In this document: positions 1-9,375 of the stretch, piece after piece | Layout of the letters: each line of letters opens with the position of its first letter | Position numbering within the stretch: the stretch's first letter is position 1 | Source: UBA1926 sp036732005 | Lineage (GTDB): Bacteria; Planctomycetota; Phycisphaerae; Phycisphaerales; UBA1924 | Assembly (NCBI GenBank): GCA_036732005.1 | Contig: DAINDF010000003.1 | Span: forward strand, 124,001-188,000 | Direction: 5' to 3' | DNA length: 64,000 nucleotides | Position numbers and translations under genes: made by a program | The notes under the pieces: model-generated | What the model saw: only the letters and a program-made list of their open reading frames with translations | Told to the model about the DNA's origin: nothing | The model's database searches: none

Positions 1-563
1 AGGCGATCTCCGTCGGGTGCACCTCGAGCGCGAACTTCACCCCGACCTCCTCGAAGACATCGAAGATCGGCCCCCACCGCTTCGCGAAGTCGTCGTACCC
101 CCGCTCGATCTCGTCCTCGCTCGTCGGGGGGAAGAAGTACAGCTTGTGCCAGATGCTCGAACCGGTGAACCCGTTGACGATGTGCACGCCCAGCCGCGCC
201 GCCGCGCGCGCCGTCTGCTTCATCTCCTCCGCCGCGCGGCGACGGACCCCCTCGGGCTCCCCGTCGCCCCAGACATGCGCCGGCAGGATCGCCCGGTGCC
301 GCGCATCGATCGGGTCGCACACCGCCTGCCCGACCAGGTGGTTGCTGATCGCCCAGCACCGAAGCCCGACATCCCCCAGGATCTCGTGCCGCGATGCGCA
401 GTACGCCTCCCCCTCGGGCCCCATCGCCTTCGCCACCTCGAAATGGTCGCCCCAGCACGCCAGTTCGAGACCGTCGTACCCGAACTCGGCGGCCTTCTCG
501 GCCATCTTCACAAGACGCAGGTCGGCCCACTGACCGGTGAACAGCGTGACTGGGCGAGCCATC
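1..563 (-). CDS. Sugar phosphate isomerase/epimerase, TIM-barrel family (3' end outside window)
   Basis: The protein begins MARPVTLFTGQWADL and runs off the left edge after about 187 residues, so the C-terminus is missing. Its N-terminal half has features of xylose-isomerase-like TIM barrels: a first strand followed by a helix and then GYDGLELACWGDHF, later HLVGQAVCDPID, and a glutamate on a strand in FALEVHPTEIA near the edge, where the family carries metal ligands. The start at 563 is preceded by AGAGGA. The divergent neighbour is a ThuA-like protein; planctomycete genomes often place such isomerases and ThuA proteins close together in sugar catabolism regions. Substrate cannot be told from sequence. 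Confidence 0.85.
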
Positions 564-665
564 GGGATCCTCTCATCGGCAGACCCCGGCGACCGCCGGG
601 GAGGGGGGAAACCCATCATCATTGCCGCCCCGCCCCCGGTAGACTCGCCCAAGACAGGAGTTCCA

Positions 666-1484
666 ATGGTCCGCCACCGACGCACCCTCGCGACCGCCTT
701 CCTCGCCCTCGCCCTGCCCGCCGCTGCCCCGGCCGCCCCCGAGCCCGATCAGCAACCCAATCAAGATTCGAACGAATCGCCCGCCGCCCGCCCCGACCCC
801 GCCCCCGACTCCCTCCACATCCTCGTCTTCACCCGCACCGCCGGGTTCCGCCACGCCTCCATCCCCGATGGCATCGCCTGCTTCCGGGAACTCGCCGCCG
901 AGCACGGCTTTGCCCTCCACGCCACCGAGGACCCCGCCGAGTTCACCCCCGAGCGCCTCGCCCGATTCGACGCGGCGGTCTTCCTGAACACCACCGGCGA
1001 TGTCCTCGACGAGCCGCAGCAGGCCGCCTTCGAGGCCTGGTACCGATCCGGCAAGGGCTTCCTCGGCGTCCATAGCGCCGCCGACACCGAGTACGACTGG
1101 CCCTGGTACGGCCGCCTCGTCGGGGCCTATTTCAAGAGCCACCCCGCGGTCCAGCCCGCCCGGATCATCATCCACACCCGTGCCCACCCGGCGACCGCCC
1201 ACCTGGGCACGCCCCCCGAGTTCGACTCCTGGCGGCGGACCGACGAGTGGTACGACTTCCGCGCCCCGCCCGACGGGTCGATCCCCCGCCTGCTCAGCCT
1301 CGACACGACCACCTACGAGGGGGGCGCCATGGGGCCCGACCACCCCATCGCGTGGTTCCACGAGTTCGACGGCGGCCGCGCGATCTACACCGCCGGGGGC
1401 CACACTCCCGAGTCCTACCGCGAGCCCGAGTTCCGGCTCCACCTGCTCGGCGCGCTCCGCTGGGCCGCCGGGCGGGCCGACTGA
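666..1484 (+). CDS. Secreted ThuA-like domain protein
   Basis: The 272-residue protein has a signal peptide (MVRHRRTLATAFLALALPAA, cleavage near 23) and then a low-complexity linker to about residue 50. The rest is a ThuA-like, glutamine-amidotransferase-like fold. It shows the family's opening strand (LHILVFTRTAGFRH), a middle block FLNTTGDVLDEPQQAAFEAW, the core GFLGVHSAADTEYDWPWYG, and a late P-I-A-W-F-H-E block with GRAIYTAGGH. The family is linked to trehalose/sugar utilisation but has no settled reaction. ATG 666 was chosen over an upstream in-frame ATG because AGGAG lies just before it and it starts the signal peptide. Export to the periplasm is inferred. Confidence 0.88.
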   Translation: MVRHRRTLATAFLALALPAAAPAAPEPDQQPNQDSNESPAARPDPAPDSLHILVFTRTAGFRHASIPDGIACFRELAAEHGFALHATEDPAEFTPERLARFDAAVFLNTTGDVLDEPQQAAFEAWYRSGKGFLGVHSAADTEYDWPWYGRLVGAYFKSHPAVQPARIIIHTRAHPATAHLGTPPEFDSWRRTDEWYDFRAPPDGSIPRLLSLDTTTYEGGAMGPDHPIAWFHEFDGGRAIYTAGGHTPESYREPEFRLHLLGALRWAAGRAD

Positions 1485-1571
1485 CCGATCCCCCCTGCCG
1501 CCGCCCGGAGCACGCCTATGATCGCAACCCGGGCCGCGTGCCCGGCCCCCGCGAAAGGCGAACCGGAGCGT

Positions 1572-1799
1572 ATGGCCAAAGACGAGGACAAATTCACAGT
1601 CGAAGCGGTGGTGCTCGAGGCCCTGCCCAACGCGATGTTCCGCGTGCAGCTCCCCAACGAGCAGAAGTCGCAGATCCTCGCCTATGTCTCCGGCAAGATG
1701 CGCAAGCACTACATCCGCATCCTCCCGGGCGATTCCGTCACCGTCGAGATGAGCCCCTACGACCTCACCAAGGGCCGCATCACCTTCCGGGGGCGTTGA
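1572..1799 (+). CDS. infA: Translation initiation factor IF-1
   Basis: This 75-residue OB-fold protein is full length for IF-1. It has the strand pattern VEAVVLEALPNAMFRVQL, then the family block ILAYVSGKMRKHYIRILPGD, then VEMSPYDLTKGRI near the C-terminus. It binds the ribosomal A site of the 30S subunit during initiation. The longer reading frame from 1518 adds an arginine/proline-rich leader without homology; ATG 1572 follows GGAG and gives the canonical N-terminus. It stands alone, not in a ribosomal protein operon, and is followed 109 bp later by der. Confidence 0.97.
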   Translation: MAKDEDKFTVEAVVLEALPNAMFRVQLPNEQKSQILAYVSGKMRKHYIRILPGDSVTVEMSPYDLTKGRITFRGR

Positions 1800-1908
1800 T
1801 CCTCCTGTGCTGACCGCGCGCGAGCCGCGGCCCCGAGGGCCCGAGCCGCCCCGAACCCCGCCCCGCCTGCGCCCCCATCGCGAACGCCCCCGTTCGTAGG
1901 ATTCCCCC

Positions 1909-3513
1909 ATGCCCGTCCCGCGCATCGCCATCGTCGGCCGGCCCAATGTCGGCAAGAGCAGCCTGCTCAACCTGATCGCCCAGGAGCGGATCGCCATCGT
2001 CGACCCCACCCCGGGCGTCACGCGCGACCGCCTCTCCGTCGTCGTCGAGCTCGACGCCCCCGACGGCAAGGGCCCCCCCAAGCCCGTCGAGCTCACCGAC
2101 ACGGGCGGGTTCGGCGTCTATGTCGCCGAGGGCGGACGCTACGACGAGATCGGCGCCGACCTCGCCACCCTCACCGACGACATCGAGCACCAGATCGCCG
2201 CCGCCGTCTCCGGGGCCGACCTCATCCTCTTCGCCGTCGATGTCCAGGCCGGCATCACCCCGCAGGACCTCGAGATCGCCCGCATGCTCCGCGAGCAGAA
2301 ACTCGGCACCCGCGACCACGCCGGCAGGCTCACCCCCGTCCGCGTGATCGCCACCAAGGTCGACGGGCCCTCGTGGGAGACCCACGCCTACGAGCTCGCC
2401 GGGCTCGGCTTCGGCGAGCCACTCATGTGCAGCGCCGAGAGCAAGTACATGCGCCGCCAGATGCTCGACGAGCTCTACGAGCTCATCGGGCAGTGGAGCC
2501 CCAACGAGCACGACCCCGACGAGACCGCGACCGACCTCCGCGTCGCCATCGTCGGCAAGCGCAACAGCGGCAAGAGCACCCTCGTCAACACCCTCGCGGG
2601 CCAGCAACGGGTCATCGTCTCCGAGATCGCCGGCACCACCCGCGACGCCATCGATGTCCGCGTCGCCCTGCCCGACGGGCGCACGATCACCGCCATCGAC
2701 ACCGCCGGCGTGCGACGCAAGAAGTCCTTCCAGGACCAGATCGAGTGGTACGCCTTCGACCGGGCCCAGCGCGCCATCGCCCGAGCCGAGGTCATCCTCC
2801 TCCTCCTCGACGCCGAGAAGGAGGTCAGCCAGGTCGACGAGCAGATCGCCACACTCATCGTCGAGAGCCACAAGCCCGTCGTCATCGTCGTCAACAAGTG
2901 GGACCTCGCCGACGGGCGACGCAACCAGCACGGCAAGATCGTCACCACCGAGGACTACGAGACCTACATCCGCAAGGAACTCAAGGGCCTCGCCTTCGCC
3001 CCCATCGCCTTCATGGCCGCCAGGGACGGGTTCAATGTCAAGGCCGTCCTCGACCTCGCCTTCGAACTCCACCAGCAGGCCTCCACCCGCGTCTCCACCG
3101 GCGAACTCAACCGCATCATCAACGGCATCGTCACCCGCCACCACCCCTCCGCCAAGCAGGGCACGCCGGGCCGCGTCTACTTCTCTACCCAGGTCAAGAC
3201 CAACCCGCCCACGATCGTCATGATCGTCAACCGCACCGACAACTTCGCCGGCGCCTACGAGCGCTATCTCATGAACCGCCTGCGCGAGGAACTCCCCTTC
3301 GGCGAGGTCCCCCTCAAGCTCATCTTCCGCAGCCGCAAGCGCGCCGAGGAGGCCCTGCTCAAAGCCGGCAAGCTCCGCCGCAAGGACCTCAAGGGCGGCG
3401 CCCTCCACGCCACCGACGACGCCACCCAGGCCTTCGCCGAGGAGGCCGACATCGAGAAGTGGCTCGCCGACCTGCCCGAAGAGGCCGAGGCCTACTTCGA
3501 CGACGACGAATAA
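1909..3513 (+). CDS. der: Ribosome-assembly GTPase Der (EngA)
   Basis: The protein has 534 residues, slightly longer than usual (about 440-490). It carries the two tandem GTPase domains and the C-terminal KH-like domain that define Der. Domain 1 begins at residue 4 with GRPNVGKSSL, has DTGGFG as G3 and TKVD as G4. Domain 2 starts near residue 211 with GKRNSGKSTL, has DTAGVR as G3 and NKWDL as G4. The C-terminal domain includes the TPGRVYFSTQVKTNPPT block. Der acts in 50S subunit maturation. An acidic extension ends the protein. The stop is TAA, and the next gene starts 17 bp later, so co-transcription is likely. Confidence 0.97.
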   Translation: MPVPRIAIVGRPNVGKSSLLNLIAQERIAIVDPTPGVTRDRLSVVVELDAPDGKGPPKPVELTDTGGFGVYVAEGGRYDEIGADLATLTDDIEHQIAAAVSGADLILFAVDVQAGITPQDLEIARMLREQKLGTRDHAGRLTPVRVIATKVDGPSWETHAYELAGLGFGEPLMCSAESKYMRRQMLDELYELIGQWSPNEHDPDETATDLRVAIVGKRNSGKSTLVNTLAGQQRVIVSEIAGTTRDAIDVRVALPDGRTITAIDTAGVRRKKSFQDQIEWYAFDRAQRAIARAEVILLLLDAEKEVSQVDEQIATLIVESHKPVVIVVNKWDLADGRRNQHGKIVTTEDYETYIRKELKGLAFAPIAFMAARDGFNVKAVLDLAFELHQQASTRVSTGELNRIINGIVTRHHPSAKQGTPGRVYFSTQVKTNPPTIVMIVNRTDNFAGAYERYLMNRLREELPFGEVPLKLIFRSRKRAEEALLKAGKLRRKDLKGGALHATDDATQAFAEEADIEKWLADLPEEAEAYFDDDE

Positions 3514-3530
3514 CCACGACGGAGACCGCC

Positions 3531-4052
3531 ATGCGCGCCGCCATCGCCCTCGTGCTCGCCATCGCCGCATTCCTCCTGCTCGCCCCCACCGCCCCCACCA
3601 CGGCCGAGTCGTCCGGGCCGGACGCCCCCGACCTCGCCTTCCTCGCCGGCTCCTGGCGCGCCGACTTCAACGGCGCCACCATGGACGAGCACTGGCTCCC
3701 GCCCCTCCACGGCTCCGTCACCGGCGTCCTCCGCCTCGTCGACCCCGAGGGCAACCACACCATGCTCGAGTTGATCAGCATCCTCCCCGGCGAGGACGGC
3801 CGCCTGCTCTACCGCATGCGCCACTTCGACGGCGCGATGATGCCCTGGGCATCCGAGGCCGAGGGGCCCTTCGAGGGGCTCGTCGAGGAACACACCCCGG
3901 GCCGGCTCCGCATCCGCACCACCCGCAACGCCGGGTCGGCCCGCGAGATCGTCTACGAGGCCCCCGCGCCCGACGCGCTCCGCGTCACCATCCGGTTCAC
4001 CGCCGAGTCAGGCCGCGAGGACATCGTGATCAACTTCGCCCGCCTGAACTGA
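3531..4052 (+). CDS. DUF6265 family exported protein
   Basis: The 173-residue protein opens with a signal peptide (RAAIALVLAIAAFLLLAPTA). The mature part resembles DUF6265: LAFLAGSWRADF at its start, MDEHWLPPLHGSVTGVLRLV, then YRMRHFDGAM and a closing VTIRFTAES. These are short beta-rich domains of unknown function, lipocalin-like in predicted shape. ATG 3531 follows GGAG and lies 17 bp after der. It converges with the acetyltransferase gene to its right. No catalytic residues can be proposed. Confidence 0.8.
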   Translation: MRAAIALVLAIAAFLLLAPTAPTTAESSGPDAPDLAFLAGSWRADFNGATMDEHWLPPLHGSVTGVLRLVDPEGNHTMLELISILPGEDGRLLYRMRHFDGAMMPWASEAEGPFEGLVEEHTPGRLRIRTTRNAGSAREIVYEAPAPDALRVTIRFTAESGREDIVINFARLN

Positions 4053-4069
4053 TCGCCCAGGCCGCTCGG

Positions 4070-4636
4070 TCACGCCCCCTCCCACGACTCACGCGTCACC
4101 GCCCACAACTCGTGATCGACCCACTCCCCGCGGATCTGCAGGTGCCGCGGCGAGTAGCCAACCAGCCCGAACCCCGCCTTCATCACCACCCGCCGGCTCG
4201 CGGCGTTCCGGGGCATGATCCCCGCTTCGACCCGGTGCAGCCCCATGACCCCGAAACACCGCCGCAGCCCCAGCCGCAGCGCCTCGGTCATGAACCCCTG
4301 GCCCGCGAAACGCGCCCCGATCCAGTACCCGAACCGCCCGTTCTGAAACGGTCCCCGCTCGATCGCCGACAACGCAAGCCGACCCAGCAACGCCCCGTCC
4401 TCCCGGCGCACGATCAGCCACCGCTCCTGCTCGGGCAACTGCCGGCACGACATCTCCCGGTCGAACGCGTCCTCCCCGTAGGGGTCGAACCCCGGCGGCG
4501 GGATCGGCTCCCACCGCTCCAGAAACTCCCGGCTCTCGCGGCGCAACGCGACGAACGCCGCCCGGTCCTCCTCCACGGGAAAACGCAGGCAGACCCGTTC
4601 ACCGACCTCAAGAGCCCTCCGGTCCTCCTCGCTCAC
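4070..4636 (-). CDS. GNAT-family N-acetyltransferase (RimJ-like)
   Basis: The 188-residue protein matches the RimJ/RimL-type acetyltransferases. It starts with the strand LEVGERVCLRFPVEEDRAAF, has the LGRLALSAIERG strand pair, the acetyl-CoA-binding GYWIGARFAGQGFMTEAL turn, and the closing NAASRRVVMKAGF helix and strand. Such enzymes acetylate ribosomal protein N-termini, antibiotics or small amines; the substrate cannot be assigned here. The length is normal. The gene is 17 bp from the convergent DUF6265 gene and is probably monocistronic. Confidence 0.9.
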   Translation of the reverse strand: MSEEDRRALEVGERVCLRFPVEEDRAAFVALRRESREFLERWEPIPPPGFDPYGEDAFDREMSCRQLPEQERWLIVRREDGALLGRLALSAIERGPFQNGRFGYWIGARFAGQGFMTEALRLGLRRCFGVMGLHRVEAGIMPRNAASRRVVMKAGFGLVGYSPRHLQIRGEWVDHELWAVTRESWEGA

Positions 4637-4680
4637 GGGCGGAGTCTACCTCACCCGCGCGTCCAGATGTCCGCAGGCTC

Positions 4681-6279
4681 TCAGCCGGGCTCCTCCTCCT
4701 GCCCCTTCACCTTCCCCAGCGCACTCGGAAGATCCACCCCCGCCTGCTCGGCCAACTCGTGGATCTGCGGCAGCGACCCGATCAGCCCGGAAAGAAACCC
4801 CGCCGTCGCGCTCCGCACCGAGCCGTCCTTGCCCTCGATCCGGCTCGCCCCCGAGTCCCACACCGTGATCTTGTCGATCTTCAGGTTCTGGATCGCCTTG
4901 ACCTGCTCGGCCACCAGCAGCGGCAACTGCTCGATCATCAGCAGCGTCGGCGCCACCTGCGGGTTCGCCCCCGCCGCTTCCATCAGCCGGCGGTACCCCT
5001 CCGCCTTCGCCTCGAGCACCTGCTGCACGCCCTTCGCCTCGGCGATGTACCGCGCCAGCACCGCGTCCGCCTCGCCCTGCGCCTCGCGCCGGCGCTTCTC
5101 CGCCTCCGCCTCGGCCGCGATCTCGACCCGCTGCTTCTCGATCTCCTGCGGCGCCAGCTGCTCCTTCGCCAGCCGCGCCAGCTCCTTCTCGCGCTCCGCC
5201 TCGAGGATCGCCCGCTGCGCCACCGCGTTCGCCACATCGCCGCGACGCGTCGCCTCCGCCCTCACCTCCGCCAGCTTCGCGTTCGACTCGGCCACCCGGG
5301 CCGAGTTGGTGTTCTCCCCCTCCACCGCCGTCGCCTCGGCCGTCGCGACCTTGATCCGCTGCTCCTGCTCGGCCCGCTTCCTCGCCGCGATCGTCTCCGC
5401 GTCCCGCTCCGCCGTCGCGATCTCCCGGTCGCGCTTCGACTCCACCTCGCCCTTGACCGCCTCGGCCTCGAGACGCGCCACCGCCACGCGCTGCGCCTGC
5501 TCGGCCGACTTCTGACCCTACTCGGCCAGGCTCCGCTCCTCCGCCACACGCACATTCCGCTCGCGCACCGCCATCGCCTCGCCCACCGAGCCCTCGCGCT
5601 CCTGCTGCGCGACCTCCACCTTCGCCCGGTTGATCGCCTCGGCCGCCGCACGCTGCCCGATCGCGACGATGTACCCCGATTCGTCCGTGATGTCGCGGAT
5701 GTTCACATTGATCAGCGTCAGGCCGATCTTGTTGATCTCCTGCGTCACATTCTCGTTGATCAGGCCCATGAACTTCTCGCGGTCCTTGTTGATCTCCTCG
5801 ATCGACAGGGTCGCGATCACCAGGCGCAGCTGCCCCAGGATGATGTCCTGCGCCTGCTCGCGGATCGCCTGCTGGTTCAGGTTCAGCAGCCGCTCCGCCG
5901 CGTTGTTCATCAGCACCGGGTCCGTCGAGATCCCCACCGTGAAGGTCGACGGCACATTCACACGGATGTTGTTCAGCGAGAGAGCCCCCTCGAGCGGGAT
6001 CTCGATCACCAGCGGCTCGAGCGTCATGTACGCGTAGTCCTGCACCACCGGCCAGACCAGCTGCCCCCCCGTGTGCACGCACTTGAGGCTCGTGCCCTTG
6101 TCCCCCTGACGCCAGATCACCAGCACCCGGTTCGGCGGGCACCGCTTGTACCGGCTCGCGAAGAACAGCAACGCGAAGAAGACCACCAGCACCAGCACGA
6201 CGCCCGCGACCAGGAGCACCACGCCCAGCCCGCCGCCGGGCGCCGCGCTCACCGCCGCCATCCCGCTCCATCCCCTCAT
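4681..6279 (-). pseudogene. Flotillin-like protein, interrupted by an in-frame TAG
   Basis: Two reading frames in the same phase (5518-6279 and 4681-5487) together make a full flotillin of about 532 codons, separated by one TAG at 5518-5520 (codon 254). The first part has an N-terminal membrane helix (VVLLVAGVVLVLVVFFALLF) and the SPFH domain, ending AVRERNVRVAEERSLAE. After the stop the coiled-coil flotillin domain resumes without gap (GQKSAEQAQRVAVARLEAEA) and continues to the conserved C-terminal block with NPQVAPTLLMIEQLPLL. Flotillins form membrane scaffolds. The ATG overlaps the NfeD stop by 4 nt, so the pair is coupled. A CAG to TAG change would explain the stop. Real nonsense mutation, restart at the GTG at 5487, or sequence error are all possible. 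Confidence 0.85.
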
Positions 6280-6854
6280 CGCGCCACCTCCACCATGACC
6301 GTGTTGCTCGAATCGTCCACGCTCAGCACGCGCACACGCGTGTTCGAGGGGATCGCCTCCCCGCCGCGCTGCACCGCGTTGAACTCACGCTGCCTGTTCC
6401 GGACCACCAGCGACACCCGCCCCGACCCCTCGCCCGAGGGCGGAATGCGCACGCAGACCGTCCCACGCTCGCCAAGGGCCGCGACCAGCGGGATGTTCCC
6501 CGAAGACTGAAGCCCCGCCAGAGACCGCATCAGCCACACCAGCACCCACGCCACCCCGACGCCGCCCAGCCCCCCCATCACCGCCGCGCCGACGAAGCCG
6601 ATGTTCATGAACCGCAGCGACGCCAGCCCGATCCACCCCGCCGCCATCGCGAACGCCGAGATCGTCTGCAGCGAGAGCACGCGGAACTCGGCCGCCGGGC
6701 TCTCGCCGCCATCCACGCCGACCTCCGAGCCCGTGTCCACATCGGTGTCGCCCCCGAGGCCCTCCATCACGAACTCGAGGACGAAATACAGCGTCCCCAG
6801 CGCCGCCGGCACGCTGAACCAGTACGCGTTCCCACCGAAGAGCCATGCAATCAT
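6276..6854 (-). CDS. NfeD-like membrane protein with OB-fold domain
   Basis: The 192-residue protein begins MIAWLFGGNAYWFS, with AAGGTGG upstream. It has a membrane segment near residues 10-28, a hydrophilic acidic stretch, two further segments (about 65-110), and a C-terminal OB-fold of roughly 65 residues (GERGTVCVRIPPSGEGSGRV to SNTVMVEVAR), the NfeD C-terminal module. Proteins of this kind are encoded next to flotillins (as Bacillus yuaF is with its flotillin) and are thought to support membrane microdomain assembly. Its stop overlaps the flotillin start (ATGA), indicating translational coupling. Confidence 0.85.
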   Translation of the reverse strand: MIAWLFGGNAYWFSVPAALGTLYFVLEFVMEGLGGDTDVDTGSEVGVDGGESPAAEFRVLSLQTISAFAMAAGWIGLASLRFMNIGFVGAAVMGGLGGVGVAWVLVWLMRSLAGLQSSGNIPLVAALGERGTVCVRIPPSGEGSGRVSLVVRNRQREFNAVQRGGEAIPSNTRVRVLSVDDSSNTVMVEVAR

Positions 6855-7005
6855 GCCGCACCACCTTCGATCCGCCACGCCGCCCCGGGGCCGCGCGCCA
6901 GATCGTCATGGTACAGCAACCAGATCCATCCGCGAGGCCCGGCAAGCCCGGGCTCGCAGACTTGATCGGAGTTTCACGCCCGCGGTTTCGCCGGCGACTC
7001 CCCCC

Positions 7006-8130
7006 TCACGCCGCCCGGTCGATCTCGTCCGCGTCGTCCCAGAGGTCCTCGGGCTTGTGCCGGTGGTGCACATGGATCACCCGCGCCATCTGCCGCCCGA
7101 ACAACTCCGACGCGATCTGCACAGTCCGAGCCGTCTGGTTCGAGAACGGATGCCGCCGGTCACGGAACAGGCACAGCACACCCAGGCACTCCGCCGACGC
7201 CTCCCCGGGCCGGTCGAAACAACCCACCGCAAGCACCGCCTGCTCCTCGAGCCACGCCCCGTGCTCACCCAGCCGGGCCCGGATCTGTGACGCGCGATTC
7301 AAGCGCAGCACCTCGCGGTCCCGCTCGAACGCCGGCCCGATCACCGAGGCCATCCCCTCGAGCATCGACTCGGCCGACTCCCGCGGGCGGTCGTAGTTGA
7401 TGTACGCCCCGAGCGTGTACTCGCCCATCGAGTTGGGCAGGAACACCCCCGCGTTCGTCGACCCCACCCGCGCTAAAAGATACTCGAGGAAGGTCCGCAG
7501 CAGCCCCTCGACCTCCAGCTCCTGCCGCAGCAGCCCGTTCAACTCGCCCGCGATCGCCAGGTCCCCGATCTGCTCGGAAAGATCCTTGTACGCCCCCGCC
7601 AGGTCCGTGCACAGATCCCCCACCTGCCCCGTCACCTCGCGACGCGCGCGGTCCAGCTTGTGGCACAGCCGCTTGAGCCGAACCTCGCGCTCCGCGCTCT
7701 GCCGCCGCCGGCACGACTCCTCCACCGCCGTACGCACCCGCGTCGCGAACTCCTCGACCGGGCTCTCCACGCTCACCAGGTCGAACGCCCCGCTCCGCAG
7801 CGCCCGCGTCGCCAGTTCCACCGTCACCCGCTCGGCGAGCATCACCGCGCACGGCCCGCCACGCGCCGTGCGGAGCCACTCGCAGAACCGGAACGCCGCG
7901 TCACGCGGGAGCCCCGCGTCAACCAGCACCAGGTCGTACGCCACGCCCTCCATCCGCCGGCTCGCCTCGTCCAGCGTCGCCGCCAGGTCCACCTGCGCCA
8001 ACGCCGCCCCCATCCGCGCCCTCAGCAACTCGCCCGGCATCGAACGGTCCGAGACCACCAACGCCGAGGGCGACACCCGCGCCGGCCCCGACGCCTCCTC
8101 CGAACCCCGCTTCGACGACGCCTTCCGCAT
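7006..8130 (-). CDS. Receiver-like plus GAF-like signalling protein
   Basis: The 374-residue protein has three regions. Residues about 20-135 look like a response-regulator receiver: SALVVSDRSMPGELL, the phosphoacceptor-like aspartate in DLVLVDAGLP, and FDLVSVESPVEEF, where the usual lysine is replaced by glutamate. Residues 135-200 are helical with many charged residues and may form a coiled coil. The C-terminal region (200-350) resembles a GAF sensor domain (LLRTFLEYLLARVGSTNAGV, later ECLGVLCLFRDRR). No output enzyme or DNA-binding domain is visible. It lies downstream of the HTH and HDOD genes on the same strand, separated by 219 bp, and could receive or relay the same signal. Confidence 0.7.
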   Translation of the reverse strand: MRKASSKRGSEEASGPARVSPSALVVSDRSMPGELLRARMGAALAQVDLAATLDEASRRMEGVAYDLVLVDAGLPRDAAFRFCEWLRTARGGPCAVMLAERVTVELATRALRSGAFDLVSVESPVEEFATRVRTAVEESCRRRQSAEREVRLKRLCHKLDRARREVTGQVGDLCTDLAGAYKDLSEQIGDLAIAGELNGLLRQELEVEGLLRTFLEYLLARVGSTNAGVFLPNSMGEYTLGAYINYDRPRESAESMLEGMASVIGPAFERDREVLRLNRASQIRARLGEHGAWLEEQAVLAVGCFDRPGEASAECLGVLCLFRDRRHPFSNQTARTVQIASELFGRQMARVIHVHHRHKPEDLWDDADEIDRAA

Positions 8131-8349
8131 GCCTCACCCCTCCATGGGCGCCGGAGTCCACCCCCCACAACCGGTCACGAATCGGCCCGGGCGCATCCCG
8201 GCCCCGGGCCCCATCTGCGGGCCGAGATCGCCGGCCCACCCACCCCAAGATCGGCCCGATCCGAGAGCGTTTTCACCCCGACACGGACGCGCCGCCACAT
8301 TCCCCCCCCGCCGGGCCGCTGTCCCCGCCCAACACACCACACCCGTGCC

Positions 8350-9375
8350 TTACGCCGCCGCCCGCGACCGGCTCAGCCCCCGCGCCGCCCGCCGCTCCGC
8401 AGCCGCCACGCGCGCCCCGGCCTCGCCCGCGATCAGCGCCGCCGCGGACCGAGAACACGATCCGTGCCCGCCCCACCCGAGCTCACCGAGCCGGCGCTCC
8501 CACGAGGCGATCACCTCGGGCAGCAACCCCTCGACCCAGGCGGATTCGACCCCCAGCGTCACCGCCGGGTCCCCCGCGTCGCGCCACTCCCCGCTCCATC
8601 CGAGGAAGCCCCGGCACGCCAGCCGCTTCGCCCCCGCGACCAGCCTCACCGTCCCGGCGTGCTCGCCCCCCTCGGGCTCGTCCTCCCCGTGTCCCCCGAT
8701 CGCCTCGACCACCTCGCCGGGCAAGCCCCACCGCCGCGCGAGCCGAGCCCCCGCCTCGTGGTGATCGATCCCCAGCACCGCCCGCTCCGCCTCCAATGCG
8801 AGCAGCCCGCGTCCCGCCGCCAGCCCGACGAGCCGGCCCGACGCCCGCGGCGCCACGAGTTCCAGCGCGAGCCGACCGAGCCCGTGCAGCAGGCCCGCCA
8901 CGAACGCCCGGTCGGGCGAACCCAGCCAGGGCAACCGGCGCGCCAGGCACTCCGACGCGCACGCCACCGCCACGCTGTGGGCCCAGTACCCCTCGCGGTC
9001 AAACCCGGGCCCCTCCCCGCCCTGCCCGCGCCCCCGGTCATCCAGCATCGCGCCCTGCTCGCGCAGCACCTCGCACGCCTGCGACGCGATCACCAGCCGA
9101 CGCACCGCGTCCACCCCCAGCATCACCACCGCGTGCCGCACCGTCCGGATCCGGTCCCCCAGACCCGTGTGCGCCCCCCGGCACATCGCCAGCACCCCGG
9201 CCGAAAGACCCGGATCGAGTTCCACCAGCGAGGCGATCGCCCCGATGTCCGCCCGCTCCAGGTCACCCAGCGCCATCAACTCGCGCGCGACCGGCGGCAA
9301 CGGGGGGAGCGCATCAAGCTCGCACAGCAGCGCGCGCACGCGGGCCGCGTCCGACCTCGGGCTACGCCGTGGCAT
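8350..9375 (-). CDS. HDOD domain signalling protein
   Basis: The 341-residue protein starts at the ATG at 9375 (MPRRSPRSDAARV). It shows the HDOD pattern: LPPLPPVARELMAL, then IASLVELDPGLSAGVLAMC, then IRTVRHAVVMLGVDAVRRLV. In the HD-like half, WAHSVAVA and IDHHEAGARL are present, but the HD pair reads LLHGLG, so the aspartate is lost; HDOD proteins usually lack hydrolase activity. They are regulatory, often linked to cyclic nucleotide, motility or stress signalling. The start overlaps the end of the upstream HTH gene by 14 nt, so the two are translated together. Confidence 0.85.
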   Translation of the reverse strand: MPRRSPRSDAARVRALLCELDALPPLPPVARELMALGDLERADIGAIASLVELDPGLSAGVLAMCRGAHTGLGDRIRTVRHAVVMLGVDAVRRLVIASQACEVLREQGAMLDDRGRGQGGEGPGFDREGYWAHSVAVACASECLARRLPWLGSPDRAFVAGLLHGLGRLALELVAPRASGRLVGLAAGRGLLALEAERAVLGIDHHEAGARLARRWGLPGEVVEAIGGHGEDEPEGGEHAGTVRLVAGAKRLACRGFLGWSGEWRDAGDPAVTLGVESAWVEGLLPEVIASWERRLGELGWGGHGSCSRSAAALIAGEAGARVAAAERRAARGLSRSRAAA

